From the NCBI RefSeq assembly GCF_003382565.3, contig NZ_CP086253.1, positions 186,001-250,000 of the forward strand: DNA of 64,000 nucleotides. Reading direction: 5' to 3'. Positions 7,500 through 20,127 of the stretch are shown in pieces. Origin of the DNA: Pectobacterium aquaticum. Lineage in GTDB: Bacteria; Pseudomonadota; Gammaproteobacteria; Enterobacterales; Enterobacteriaceae. The translations under genes and the position numbers were made by a program. A model generated the notes under the pieces. That model ran no database searches. It saw only the letters and a list, made by a program, of their open reading frames with translations, and was not told the DNA's origin. Each line of letters opens with the position of its first letter. Position 1 is the first letter of the stretch.

Positions 7500-8897
7500 G
7501 CGGTTAAGCCCGTTCAGCGCGGCTACACGGTACGCTTCTGCCATGGTTGGATAGTTGAAGGTAGTATTAACGAAATATTCGATAGTATTGCCTTCACCTT
7601 TCTGTTCCATGATGGCCTGCCCGATGTGGATAATCTCAGCGGCGCGCTCACCAAAGCAGTGAATACCCAGAATCTGTTTCGTTTCACGATGGAACAGAAT
7701 CTTCAAACTCCCCACATTCATCCCAACAATCTGCGCCCGTGCCAGATGTTTGAACTGTGCCCGCCCGACTTCATAAGGCACTTTCATCGCGGTGAGCTCT
7801 TGCTCGGTTTTCCCCACGGAGCTGATTTCTGGGATGGTATAAATGCCGGTTGGGATATCTTCGATCAGATGCGCGCTGGCATCGCCTTTGATGATCGCCT
7901 GTGCGGCGAGTCGACCCTGATCGTACGCCGCCGATGCTAGGCTTGGATAGCCAATGACATCGCCGATGGCATAAATATGCGCCAGCGCCGTCTGGTACAT
8001 GCTGTTGACCTTGAGCTGCCCGCGGCTGTCGGTGCTCAGGCCGATATTCTCTAGCCCCAGCGTTTCCGTGTTACCCGTGCGTCCGTTGGCATAAAGCAGG
8101 CAATCCGCCTTCATCTTTTTGCCTGACTTCAGATTAACGATAACGCCGTCAGACAGCCCTTCAATACTCTCGAACTCTTCGTTGTGGCGAATCACCACGC
8201 CGTTATTCCAGAAGTGGTAGGACAGGGCATCCGACATTTCCTGATCGAGAAAGGCCAGCAGCCTATCGCGGGTATTGATTAAATCGACCTTAACGCTCAG
8301 GCCGCGAAAGATCGAGGCGTATTCGCAGCCGATAACGCCCGCACCGTAAATGATGACGTGCTGAGGCTCATGGTCGAGTTGCAGAATCGAGTCGCTATCG
8401 TAAATGCGTGGGTGGTTGAAATCGACGTCTGCCGGATGATACGGACGTGAACCGGTCGCGATAATGATATTCGCGGCGGTCAGCGTTTCATGGGTGTTGT
8501 CTGGGTAGTGAACAGCGATCGTGTGTGCATCGATGAAGCTGGCTTCGCCGGAAAACAACTCGCACTGATTACGCTCATAAAATCCTTGTCGCATACGGGT
8601 TTGCTGACCAATGACGCTGTCGGCGTGGCGCAGGATGTCGGAAAACGAGGAGCGAATAATGCGGGAGTTGTCACTGTAGAGGGGGTTTTGATTGAACTCG
8701 ATAATACGGCTGACGGCGTGGCGGAGGGCTTTAGAAGGAATCGTACCCCAGTGGGTACAGCCGCCGCCGACATTGTAGTGACGTTCAATCACCGCAATTT
8801 TGGCCCCGTGCTTGGCCAATCCCATTGCTGCACCTTCACCGCCGGGACCGGAACCAATCACAATGGCATCATAATCGAATTGATGTTCTAGAGTCAT
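7491..8897 (-). CDS. sthA: soluble pyridine nucleotide transhydrogenase
   Basis: 468 residues. A cytosolic FAD enzyme that moves reducing equivalents between NADPH and NAD+, mainly reoxidising excess NADPH. A Rossmann FAD motif lies near the N-terminus (VIGSGPGGEGAAM), a second nucleotide-binding motif (IIYGAGVIGCEYA) in the middle, and a dimerisation domain at the C-terminus. The active-site loop reads GGGCTHWGTIPSK: the second cysteine of dihydrolipoamide dehydrogenases is threonine here, which separates SthA from its disulfide relatives. Convergent with oxyR (9-bp overlap, no room for a terminator) and divergent from fabR. Confidence 0.97.
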   Translation of the reverse strand: MTLEHQFDYDAIVIGSGPGGEGAAMGLAKHGAKIAVIERHYNVGGGCTHWGTIPSKALRHAVSRIIEFNQNPLYSDNSRIIRSSFSDILRHADSVIGQQTRMRQGFYERNQCELFSGEASFIDAHTIAVHYPDNTHETLTAANIIIATGSRPYHPADVDFNHPRIYDSDSILQLDHEPQHVIIYGAGVIGCEYASIFRGLSVKVDLINTRDRLLAFLDQEMSDALSYHFWNNGVVIRHNEEFESIEGLSDGVIVNLKSGKKMKADCLLYANGRTGNTETLGLENIGLSTDSRGQLKVNSMYQTALAHIYAIGDVIGYPSLASAAYDQGRLAAQAIIKGDASAHLIEDIPTGIYTIPEISSVGKTEQELTAMKVPYEVGRAQFKHLARAQIVGMNVGSLKILFHRETKQILGIHCFGERAAEIIHIGQAIMEQKGEGNTIEYFVNTTFNYPTMAEAYRVAALNGLNRLF

Positions 8898-9026
8898 GGT
8901 AGGTTAAACCTGTTTTTATACAAAATAATAACGTGGCTGTAACATTGTGCATTGTAACATCGACTGCGGCAGAACCCAATCATCCCTGCCTTTACTATGG
9001 AAACAGATTCTCACATTCTTAATATG

Positions 9027-9063
9027 GCAAACTTTGTCTCATTCTGCGGACAATAAAGTTTGC
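9027..9063. repeat. inverted repeat in the sthA-fabR divergent region
   Basis: GCAAACTTT (9027-9035) and AAAGTTTGC (9055-9063) form perfect 9-bp arms separated by 19 bp. The right arm abuts TATAGT, a plausible -10 element for fabR. The position suits a repressor operator, possibly autoregulatory; no protein can be assigned from sequence. Confidence 0.4.
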
Positions 9064-9108
9064 TATAGTGCCCCTCTGGAAAAGGGAGTAGATCATTTGG
9101 GCAGCATA

Positions 9109-9738
9109 ATGGGTGTCAGAGCACAACAGAAAGAACGGACTCGTCGTTCCCTTATTGAAGCTGCATTTAGCCAGTTAAGCGCTGAGCGCAGCTTTGCCAG
9201 CCTGAGCCTGCGTGAAGTCGCTCGTGAAGCGGGTATCGCACCGACGTCTTTCTATCGTCATTTTCGTGACGTGGATGAGCTGGGGCTGACAATGGTTGAC
9301 GAAAGCGGGCTGATGTTGCGCCAGTTAATGCGACAGGCCCGGCAGCGTATCGCCAAAACCGGTAGCGTGATCAAGACGTCAGTTTCCACCTTTATGGAAT
9401 TTATCGGTAATAATCCTAATGCGTTCCGGCTGTTGCTGCGTGAACGCTCAGGGACGTCGGCGGCGTTCCGTGCGGCGGTCGCGCGGGAAATTCAGCATTT
9501 TATCGCTGAATTGGCGGATTATCTTGAGGTGGAAAACCATATTCCCCGCAGTTTCGCGGAAGCGCAGTCGGAAGCGATGGTGACCATTGTTTTCAGCGCG
9601 GGGGCGGAAGCCCTGGATGTTTCCTTGGAACAGCGTAAACAGCTAGAAGAGCGGCTAGTACTGCAACTGCGGATGATCGCTAAAGGTGCTTATTACTGGT
9701 ACAGAAAAGAACACGATAGCAGCTTTACCGTGCCATAA
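9109..9738 (+). CDS. fabR: TetR-family repressor of unsaturated fatty acid synthesis
   Basis: 209 residues from ATG 9109 (MGVRAQQKERTRRSLIEAAF). FabR represses fabB and fabA in response to the ratio of unsaturated to saturated acyl thioesters. The N-terminal TetR helix-turn-helix includes SLREVAREAGIAPTSFYRHF at about residues 28-47; the rest is the helical ligand domain, very close to the E. coli protein. A longer N-terminal start at 8947 would run through the promoter and inverted repeat, so 9109 is preferred. Followed after 32 bp by yijD, forming the conserved fabR-yijD operon. Confidence 0.95.
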   Translation: MGVRAQQKERTRRSLIEAAFSQLSAERSFASLSLREVAREAGIAPTSFYRHFRDVDELGLTMVDESGLMLRQLMRQARQRIAKTGSVIKTSVSTFMEFIGNNPNAFRLLLRERSGTSAAFRAAVAREIQHFIAELADYLEVENHIPRSFAEAQSEAMVTIVFSAGAEALDVSLEQRKQLEERLVLQLRMIAKGAYYWYRKEHDSSFTVP

Positions 9739-9770
9739 ATCCTCTATACCAACATGAGAAGGGATAAACC

Positions 9771-10157
9771 ATGACACACAAACCTCATCAAGAAAAAGGT
9801 ACGCTGGTGCTGGCGTTGATTGCGGGCCTATCCGTAAACGGCGCATTTTCCGCCCTGTTTAGCAGCATTGTTCCATTCTCGATTTTTCCCCTGCTTGCGC
9901 TGATATTATCCATTTATTGTCTGCATCAACGTTATTTGCACCACAGTATGCCGGAAGGTATTCCGATGCTGGCAGCGGCCAGTTTTCTGCTGGGATTGTT
10001 GATTTACAGCGCCATCGTGCGCGTTGAATATCCCGCGATTGGATCGAACTTTATTCCTTCAATCCTGTGCGTGGTGTTAGTTTTCTGGATTGGCCTGAAG
10101 CTGCGTCGCAGAAAAGAGACGGATGCTGTATCTGCAGAAGAGAGCGAGACGCTGTAG
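9771..10157 (+). CDS. yijD: YijD family inner-membrane protein (DUF1422)
   Basis: 128 residues, largely hydrophobic, with about four predicted membrane segments (around residues 12-30, 33-50, 62-82 and 92-112) and a polar, charged C-terminal tail. No function is established for the family; the constant pairing with fabR suggests a link to membrane lipid homeostasis (inference). The ribosome-binding site AGAAGGG lies before ATG 9771. The transcript probably ends at the hairpin 10168-10187. Confidence 0.88.
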   Translation: MTHKPHQEKGTLVLALIAGLSVNGAFSALFSSIVPFSIFPLLALILSIYCLHQRYLHHSMPEGIPMLAAASFLLGLLIYSAIVRVEYPAIGSNFIPSILCVVLVFWIGLKLRRRKETDAVSAEESETL

Positions 10158-10167
10158 CGGATGGATA

Positions 10168-10187
10168 CTGGCGGGGTGACCCGCCAG
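10168..10187. terminator. hairpin between convergent yijD and trmA
   Basis: CTGGCGGG (10168-10175), loop GTGA, CCCGCCAG (10180-10187): a perfect 8-bp GC-rich stem in the 40-bp gap between two convergent genes. Neither side has a clear U-tract, so efficiency is uncertain, but the placement suits a bidirectional terminator. Confidence 0.55.
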
Positions 10188-10197
10188 ATTATGTGCG

Positions 10198-11301
10198 TTA
10201 CTGACGTTTTTCCAACAGCACGCCGCACTCCATATGATGGGTGTAAGGGAATTGATCAAACAGCGCCAGACGGCGAATGTCGTGGGTTTCCGATAGCGTT
10301 TGCAGGTTGTTGCTCAGCGTTTCCGGGTTGCAGGAAATATAAAGAATGCGCGGATACGCCTGCACCAGTTTCACCGTTTCGTCATCCAGTCCGCTGCGCG
10401 GCGGGTCAACAAAAATGGTCTCGCACTGGTAGCTCGTCAGATCGATACCCTGTAAGCGGTTAAACTGGCGTACGCCCTGCATAGCCTGAGTAAATTCTTC
10501 CGCTGCCATACGGATAATCTGCACGTTCTCTATCTGGTTCGCCGCGATATTATACTGTGCCGCCGCGACGGAGGGCTTGGCGATCTCCGTCGCCAGTACG
10601 CGTTCGAAATTTCTTGCCAGCGCGAGTGAAAAATTGCCGTTACCGCAATACAGCTCCAGTAAATCTCCTGTTGATCCCGCTGTCGCATCCAGCGCCCATT
10701 CCAGCATCTGAATATTTATCGCGGCATTCGGCTGCGTGAAGCTGTTTTCTACCTGTCGGTAAATCATATCCCGACCTGCAACCGGCAGGCACTCATCGAC
10801 ATAATCGCGATCGAGGCAGATTTTGGTTTTTGTCGCGCGACCAATCAACTGTAGACGGAACCCCTGCGCTGTCAGGCTATCGCGCAGAGCGCGGGCATGT
10901 TCCTGCCATTCCTCATCCAGTGCGCGGTGATACAGCAGCGAAACGATCACTTCGCCGCTCAGGGTGGACAGGTAGTCTATCTGGAACAGTTTGCGGCGCA
11001 GGACAGAATCGGGCTTAATGACGGTAAGCAGCTCCGGCATCAGGCGGTTGATCAGTTCACTGGCAGCCGGAAAGCGATCAACCCGAATGCGCTGTTTGGT
11101 TTGCTGGTCAAACATGATGTGATAAAGCTCGTCGCCATCGTGCCAGATACGGAATTCGGCACGCATCCGATAGTGAGTGACGGGAGAACGGAAGACGACA
11201 GGCTCCGGTGCATTGAACGGTGCCATCATCCCACGCAGACGCTCGGTTTTCTCTGCAAGCTGGTCGTCGTATTGTTCGATGGGCAGGATTTCTGGCGTCA
11301 T
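10198..11301 (-). CDS. trmA: tRNA (uracil-5-)-methyltransferase
   Basis: 367 residues. TrmA methylates U54 of tRNA (T-loop) using S-adenosylmethionine. The SAM-binding motif LLELYCGNGNFSLAL lies in the C-terminal half and the catalytic nucleophile is C324 (YISCNPETL), as in E. coli. It lacks the N-terminal TRAM domain and FeS cluster found in RlmC/RlmD, which supports TrmA. Divergent from btuB across a 427-bp leader, and convergent with yijD. Confidence 0.97.
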   Translation of the reverse strand: MTPEILPIEQYDDQLAEKTERLRGMMAPFNAPEPVVFRSPVTHYRMRAEFRIWHDGDELYHIMFDQQTKQRIRVDRFPAASELINRLMPELLTVIKPDSVLRRKLFQIDYLSTLSGEVIVSLLYHRALDEEWQEHARALRDSLTAQGFRLQLIGRATKTKICLDRDYVDECLPVAGRDMIYRQVENSFTQPNAAINIQMLEWALDATAGSTGDLLELYCGNGNFSLALARNFERVLATEIAKPSVAAAQYNIAANQIENVQIIRMAAEEFTQAMQGVRQFNRLQGIDLTSYQCETIFVDPPRSGLDDETVKLVQAYPRILYISCNPETLSNNLQTLSETHDIRRLALFDQFPYTHHMECGVLLEKRQ

Positions 11302-11405
11302 GGTTTTCTCGTCAACAGCGTCTAAAAGGGTGTTATTGGCCGGGAATTGTAGGGAATCCGGCCAGAAAGTCCAGTTTTGTTACGTGATTATCCTGTAGTG
11401 ATATA

Positions 11406-11419
11406 GAAGTCTAGACTTC
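11406..11419. repeat. perfect palindrome in the trmA-btuB divergent region
   Basis: GAAGTCTAGACTTC is a perfect 14-bp palindrome, followed at once by ACAAT-TCGCG-ATTGT (11421-11435). It lies just before the riboswitch, near the expected btuB promoter. Could be a protein-binding site or an early hairpin of the leader RNA. Confidence 0.35.
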
Positions 11420-11437
11420 CACAATTCGCGATTGTAG

Positions 11438-11670
11438 GATGAGCGTCCGGCCTTGTACCACAAGTTAAAAGGGAATCCAGTGTAAATCTGGAGCTGACGC
11501 GCAGCGGTAAGGAATGCCCCAGCGATAGCATTATTATGCAGACACTGTCTTCAACTTTTGAGGATGGGAAGTCATCGCTTTCGTTGTATCCCCTACCGTT
11601 GTTGACGATTTGTGGGACAACGGCATCCAAGCCCGAAGACCTGCCGGAATACGTCGCAATTGGTTCTGCA
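11438..11670 (+). promoter_or_regulatory. cobalamin (AdoCbl) riboswitch in the btuB leader
   Basis: The core of the B12 aptamer is clear: AAAGGGAATCCAGTG near 11468-11482, AATCTGGAGCTGACGCGCAG near 11485-11504, CGGTAAGGAA, an internal ACACTG, and the 3' B12-box segment GCCCGAAGACCTGCCGG around 11630-11646. The arrangement closely follows the E. coli btuB leader. Adenosylcobalamin binding should reduce btuB translation and expression. The downstream part (to 11728) is the expression platform. Confidence 0.93.
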
Positions 11671-11697
11671 TATCGCGTGCTATTAACAGAGCCTGCG

Positions 11698-11721
11698 GCA
11701 TCCTTATTATTTCTCGGATGC
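11698..11721 (+). promoter_or_regulatory. RBS-sequestering hairpin of btuB
   Basis: GCATCC (11698-11703) can pair with GGATGC (11716-11721), the purine-rich sequence 7 nt before the btuB ATG. Masking of this ribosome-binding site is the expected output of the upstream cobalamin riboswitch. Confidence 0.65.
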
Positions 11722-11728
11722 TTTAACA

Positions 11729-13606
11729 ATGATTAAAAAAATTTCGCTGCTGACGGCGCTTTCCGTCACGGCATTTTCTGGCTGGGCACAGGAAAGCCAA
11801 AATCCGTCATCGGAAAAAAATGCCGATGATATGGTAGTCACAGCAAATCGTTTCGCACAGCCGGTTTCTTCGGTGCTGGCGGCAAACAGTATCGTAACTC
11901 GGGCTGATATCGACCGTTGGCAGGCCAAGTCGCTCAATGATGTGATGCGTCGTTTACCGGGAGTAGATATTGCTGAGAATGGTGGCCGAGGACAACTTGG
12001 TTCGATGTTTATTCGTGGCAGCAATTCTAACCATGTATTGGTGCTGGTTGACGGCGTTCGTCTTGCCTCTGCAGGAGTCTCTGGCAGTGTTGACTTCAGT
12101 CAGATACCTATGTCGTTAGTACAGCGTATTGAATATATTCGTGGCCCTCGTTCTGCTGTGTACGGTTCTGATGCTATCAGTGGCGTCATCAATATTATTA
12201 CTGAACGTGCTCAGGATGGAGGCGTGCTAAATGCTGGTTACGGTTCTCATGCTTATCAAAACTATGATGGTTCAGTACGTGGTCATGTGAGTGACAATAC
12301 CGTTGTCAGTGTTGCAGGAAGCTATGAAGCTACCCATGGATATAATGTCTATCCTTCCTCGCCTTGGCCAGCTGACAGAGATAATGATGGTTATCGCAGC
12401 AAATCTTTTTGGGGATCGCTGGAACAGCGTTTCTCTGAAAATACTTCCGGTTTTTTCCGTGCCTATGGATATGACAATAATACGGATTATGATGTTGTTG
12501 GTACCGCTCAAGGAAATGATAAGCGTTATTTGAATACTCGAAATTATGACGCGGGTCTGAAGTTCAACGAAGGTATATATTCAAGCCAATTAATTGCTAG
12601 TTACCAAACCTATGATGATCTCAATTTTAATGATGTGACCGGAAAATATAACGGCACGATTACGCAAATTGAGCAACGTAATCTGCAATGGGGCAATGTC
12701 TTCAGTGTAGGAAATGGTAGCGTAAGTGTCGGAACTGACTGGCGCAATGAACGAGCGCAACCAGGAGGCAGCGCCGCCTATAATCAGGCTCATAGCCGTG
12801 ACAATACAGGCATCTATTTAACAACTCAGCAGCAGTTTGGTTCTGTTACGTTAGAGGGCGCTGTTCGTGGTGATGATAATCAACAATATGGCCGACACGG
12901 TACGTGGCAAACCGGTGCCGCATGGGAGTTTATTGACGGTTACCGAATTTTAGGCTCTTACGGTACAGCATTTAAAGCACCGACATTTGACAAGATATAT
13001 GACACTGCATACTCGCAGGGGAATCCCAATTTATCGCCTGAAGAAAGTAAGCAGTGGGAACTTGGCGTAGAAGGCTTAAGTGGTCCGGTGAACTGGCGGG
13101 TGTCCGGTTACCGTAATGAAGTTGATAACCTCATTAACTTTCGTTCACTCCCTCTAGGCCAGAGTACCTACGATAATATCGGTAAAGCGGTAATGACTGG
13201 GGCTGAGTTTACTGCAGCGTATGACACTGGGTGGCTTTCGCATCAAGTCACTTTAGAGTACCTAGACGCCAAAGATAAAACTACAGACAAAGGTTTGGCT
13301 CGCCGTGCCCATAAGAAAGCGAAGTATGAACTTGCTACAACATTGGAAAATAATGTCAATGTGTCGTTGACGTGGCTTTACCAAGGTGCTCGTTCCGATT
13401 CGGATTTTGATCCTATTACTTTCCAACCTAAACCCGTGAAGCTTGGAGGATATAGCCTTTGGGATCTCGCTGCCTCATATCCGATCACCTCTCATCTGAC
13501 AGTTCGTGGTAGAATCGCAAACCTGTTTGATAAAGATTATGAGACGGCATATGGCTACCGCACGGCAGGGCGAGAATACTATCTCACAGGAAGTTATACC
13601 TTCTAA
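11729..13606 (+). CDS. btuB: outer-membrane vitamin B12 TonB-dependent receptor
   Basis: 625 residues. BtuB takes up cobalamin across the outer membrane using TonB energy; in E. coli it is also a colicin/phage receptor. It starts with a signal peptide (MIKKISLLTALSVTAFSGWA), then a TonB box (DDMVVTANRF, about residues 32-41), the plug domain (RLPGVDIAENGGRGQLGSMF..., 'YIRGPRSAVYGSDAISGVINI') and a 22-strand barrel ending in a terminal phenylalanine (YLTGSYTF). The barrel is richer in A+T than the flanking genes. The last 56 nt overlap murI, as in E. coli. Controlled by the B12 riboswitch upstream. Confidence 0.96.
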   Translation: MIKKISLLTALSVTAFSGWAQESQNPSSEKNADDMVVTANRFAQPVSSVLAANSIVTRADIDRWQAKSLNDVMRRLPGVDIAENGGRGQLGSMFIRGSNSNHVLVLVDGVRLASAGVSGSVDFSQIPMSLVQRIEYIRGPRSAVYGSDAISGVINIITERAQDGGVLNAGYGSHAYQNYDGSVRGHVSDNTVVSVAGSYEATHGYNVYPSSPWPADRDNDGYRSKSFWGSLEQRFSENTSGFFRAYGYDNNTDYDVVGTAQGNDKRYLNTRNYDAGLKFNEGIYSSQLIASYQTYDDLNFNDVTGKYNGTITQIEQRNLQWGNVFSVGNGSVSVGTDWRNERAQPGGSAAYNQAHSRDNTGIYLTTQQQFGSVTLEGAVRGDDNQQYGRHGTWQTGAAWEFIDGYRILGSYGTAFKAPTFDKIYDTAYSQGNPNLSPEESKQWELGVEGLSGPVNWRVSGYRNEVDNLINFRSLPLGQSTYDNIGKAVMTGAEFTAAYDTGWLSHQVTLEYLDAKDKTTDKGLARRAHKKAKYELATTLENNVNVSLTWLYQGARSDSDFDPITFQPKPVKLGGYSLWDLAASYPITSHLTVRGRIANLFDKDYETAYGYRTAGREYYLTGSYTF

Positions 13607-14408
13607 CCTGCCATCCCGTCCTACGATTCTGGTCTTCGATTCCGGCGTAGGCGGGCTGTCTGTTTATGATGAAATCCGGCAGCTCTTGCCGGATCTTCAC
13701 TATATATACGCATTCGATAATGAAGCGTTTCCCTATGGTGAGAAATCACAGCAGTTCATTATCGAGCGCGTGGTTGAGATTGTTAACGCAGTTCAACAAC
13801 GCCATCAGCTTGCATTAGTTGTGATCGCCTGCAATACGGCGAGTACGATTTCCCTTCCTGCGTTACGTGAGCGCTTTACTTTCCCTGTCGTGGGCGTCGT
13901 CCCAGCGGTTAAACCAGCGGCTAAGCTGACGCGCAACGGTGTTGTTGGCCTATTGGCGACGCGCGCAACGGTTCAACGCCCGTATACGCACGAACTTATT
14001 GCCCGTTTTGCGACGGATTGCCAGATTTTGTCATTGGGATCGTCAGAGCTGGTCGAGTTAGCAGAAGCGAAATTGCAGGGGGAGACGATCTCTATTTCCG
14101 AACTGCAAAAAATTCTGCGCCCTTGGTTACGTTTACCGGAACCGCCAGATACGGTCGTGCTCGGGTGTACGCATTTTCCATTATTAGCAGAAGAGCTGAA
14201 AATGGCCTTGCCAGATGGAACACGTCTTGTCGATTCCGGTGCCGCTATTGCCAGAAGAACAGCATGGCTGATTGCTAATCTGGATAATCCTGCACTTTCG
14301 ACAGATAAGAATCTGGTTTATTGCTTAGCGATTACACCTAAAGTCGCTACGCTGTGGCCAATATTGCAGCGTTATGGCTTCAATTCGCTGGAAAAATTGC
14401 CACTTTGA
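13551..14408 (+). CDS. murI: glutamate racemase
   Basis: 285 residues. Converts L- to D-glutamate for peptidoglycan synthesis. Catalytic cysteines are visible in ACNTAST and GCTHFPLL, with FDSGVGGLSV near the N-terminus. Start ATG 13551 (MATARQ...) matches the E. coli start and lies inside the btuB 3' end (56-nt overlap), implying translational coupling; an earlier in-frame ATG at 13506 lacks homology. Lies directly upstream of the first rRNA operon, as at the E. coli rrnB locus. Confidence 0.96.
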   Translation: MATARQGENTISQEVIPSNLPSRPTILVFDSGVGGLSVYDEIRQLLPDLHYIYAFDNEAFPYGEKSQQFIIERVVEIVNAVQQRHQLALVVIACNTASTISLPALRERFTFPVVGVVPAVKPAAKLTRNGVVGLLATRATVQRPYTHELIARFATDCQILSLGSSELVELAEAKLQGETISISELQKILRPWLRLPEPPDTVVLGCTHFPLLAEELKMALPDGTRLVDSGAAIARRTAWLIANLDNPALSTDKNLVYCLAITPKVATLWPILQRYGFNSLEKLPL

Positions 14409-14459
14409 TAGCCTTGTGGGCAAATAGTAGACAAGCGATAATTTTTTTGCATTTAGCGC

Positions 14460-14487
14460 TTGTCAGTGGCCGAGAAGTCCCTATAAT
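14460..14487 (+). promoter_or_regulatory. rRNA operon 1 promoter P1
   Basis: The -35 TTGTCA (14460-14465), 16-bp spacer and -10 TATAAT (14482-14487) are followed by a GC-rich discriminator GCGCATCC, typical of stringently controlled rRNA P1 promoters. The upstream A/T-rich ATTTTTTTGC resembles an UP element. From 14471 onwards the sequence is the same as in the second operon. Confidence 0.9.
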
Positions 14488-14565
14488 GCGCATCCACTGA
14501 CACGGCAACAGCGACACGCGGTTGTGGTGACAGCAAAAAGATTCAACGAAGCAGTCAGTAATGAC

Positions 14566-14593
14566 TTGACTTCACAGCGGAAAAGCATAGTAT
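14566..14593 (+). promoter_or_regulatory. rRNA operon 1 promoter P2
   Basis: -35 TTGACT (14566-14571), 16-bp spacer, -10 TAGTAT (14588-14593), about 106 bp after P1 as in enterobacterial rrn operons. Confidence 0.82.
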
Positions 14594-14623
14594 GTGCAGC
14601 CCGCGCCACCGATGAAGTGGCAC

Positions 14624-14635
14624 TGCTCTTTAACA
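14624..14635 (+). promoter_or_regulatory. boxA antitermination site in the rRNA leader
   Basis: TGCTCTTTAACA matches the rrn boxA recognised by the NusB-S10 antitermination complex. A second copy lies in the 16S-23S spacer at 16658-16669. Confidence 0.85.
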
Positions 14636-14788
14636 ATTTAATCAGACAATCTGTGTGGGCACTCACAAGACCGTATCTTAACGATATAAAAAAGTCTTGA
14701 AGAGTGAACAACAGTAAAATTCATTACGAATGAACAGTGACTAATTCTTTGAGCATCGCTGACGAGTTCAGCAAATCAAACAAATCTT

Positions 14789-16330
<1,542 letters not shown>

Positions 16331-16403
16331 CCAAGAAGATGTGTGTTAAGTGAAGTGCTCACACAGATTGTCTGATGAAAATAACGAGCAGAAATACCTT
16401 AAT

Positions 16404-16480
<77 letters not shown>

Positions 16481-16522
16481 ACTCTTCCGTGAGTGGTATC
16501 TAAGGTATCTGTAAGCAACGAT

Positions 16523-16598
16523 GGGGTTATAGCTCAGCTGGGAGAGCGCCTGCCTTGCACGCAGGAGGTCTGCGGTTCGATCCCGCATAGCTCCACCA
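16523..16598 (+). tRNA. alaT: tRNA-Ala (TGC) in rRNA spacer 1
   Basis: 76 nt, GGGGTTATAGCTCAGC to TAGCTCCACCA. The anticodon loop CTTGCAC gives TGC. Compared with E. coli, acceptor position 5 is U, making a U-G pair with G68; the G3-U70 identity pair of alanine tRNAs is intact. Confidence 0.98.
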
Positions 16599-16821
16599 TC
16601 ACTACTCGCTGTATAGAAAACTTCAGAGTGTACCTGTATGGGTGCACTGCGACGTTTTGCTCTTTAACAATCTGGAACAAGCTGAAAATTGAAACATGAC
16701 AGCTGAACATACTGACACAACAGTAATGTAGTGTGAGTGATGAATCAGTTTGTCAATGAGTCTCTCAAATAATCGCAGCGCGACGTTGGCTTTATTTATT
16801 AAAGACACCTTCGGGTTGTGA

Positions 16822-19728
<2,907 letters not shown>

Positions 19729-19855
19729 ACAACACCGAAGGTGTTTTGAGAGTGACTCATAGAGATGTGTTTTGATATTTAGCTTGTTTTAGGATTGGTT
19801 CTGATGGTTGTGCGAGAGCGTAAGCAAAGCATGACGGTTAGAATGAAACAGAATT

Positions 19856-19975
19856 TGCCTGGCGGCGATAGCGCGGTGGTCCCACCTGACCCCATGCCGA
19901 ACTCAGAAGTGAAACGCCGTAGCGCCGATGGTAGTGTGGGGCTTCCCCATGTGAGAGTAGGGAACTGCCAGGCAT
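19856..19975 (+). rRNA. rrf: 5S ribosomal RNA (operon 1)
   Basis: 120 nt, TGCCTGGCGGCGATAGC to CTGCCAGGCAT, whose ends pair as helix I. One base differs from the second operon's 5S (GGGGCTTCCCC here against GGGGTTTCCCC). Confidence 0.98.
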
Positions 19976-19986
19976 CAAATAAGTGG

Positions 19987-20015
19987 AAAGCCCCTGTCGC
20001 AAGACAGGGGCTTTT
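19987..20015 (+). terminator. rRNA operon 1 terminator
   Basis: AAAGCCCCTGTC (19987-19998), loop GCAA, GACAGGGGCTTT (20003-20014) and a short T-run: a strong intrinsic terminator immediately after 5S. The same hairpin, with a GAAA loop, is the distal terminator of the second operon. Confidence 0.93.
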
Positions 20016-20127
20016 TGCTATGGATGTTAGGAATAGTTGTTTATACGTATCCGGTGGCAAAAGACAGCCGGTATCTTGCGTAGATCAGGTAGACTATGTG
20101 ATATCTGAATTAGTAGGTATTTCTATC

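Noticed and set aside
19795..20127. N-terminal extension of murB through the 5S gene
   Set aside because: Crosses 5S rRNA and the terminator; homology begins at about 20128.
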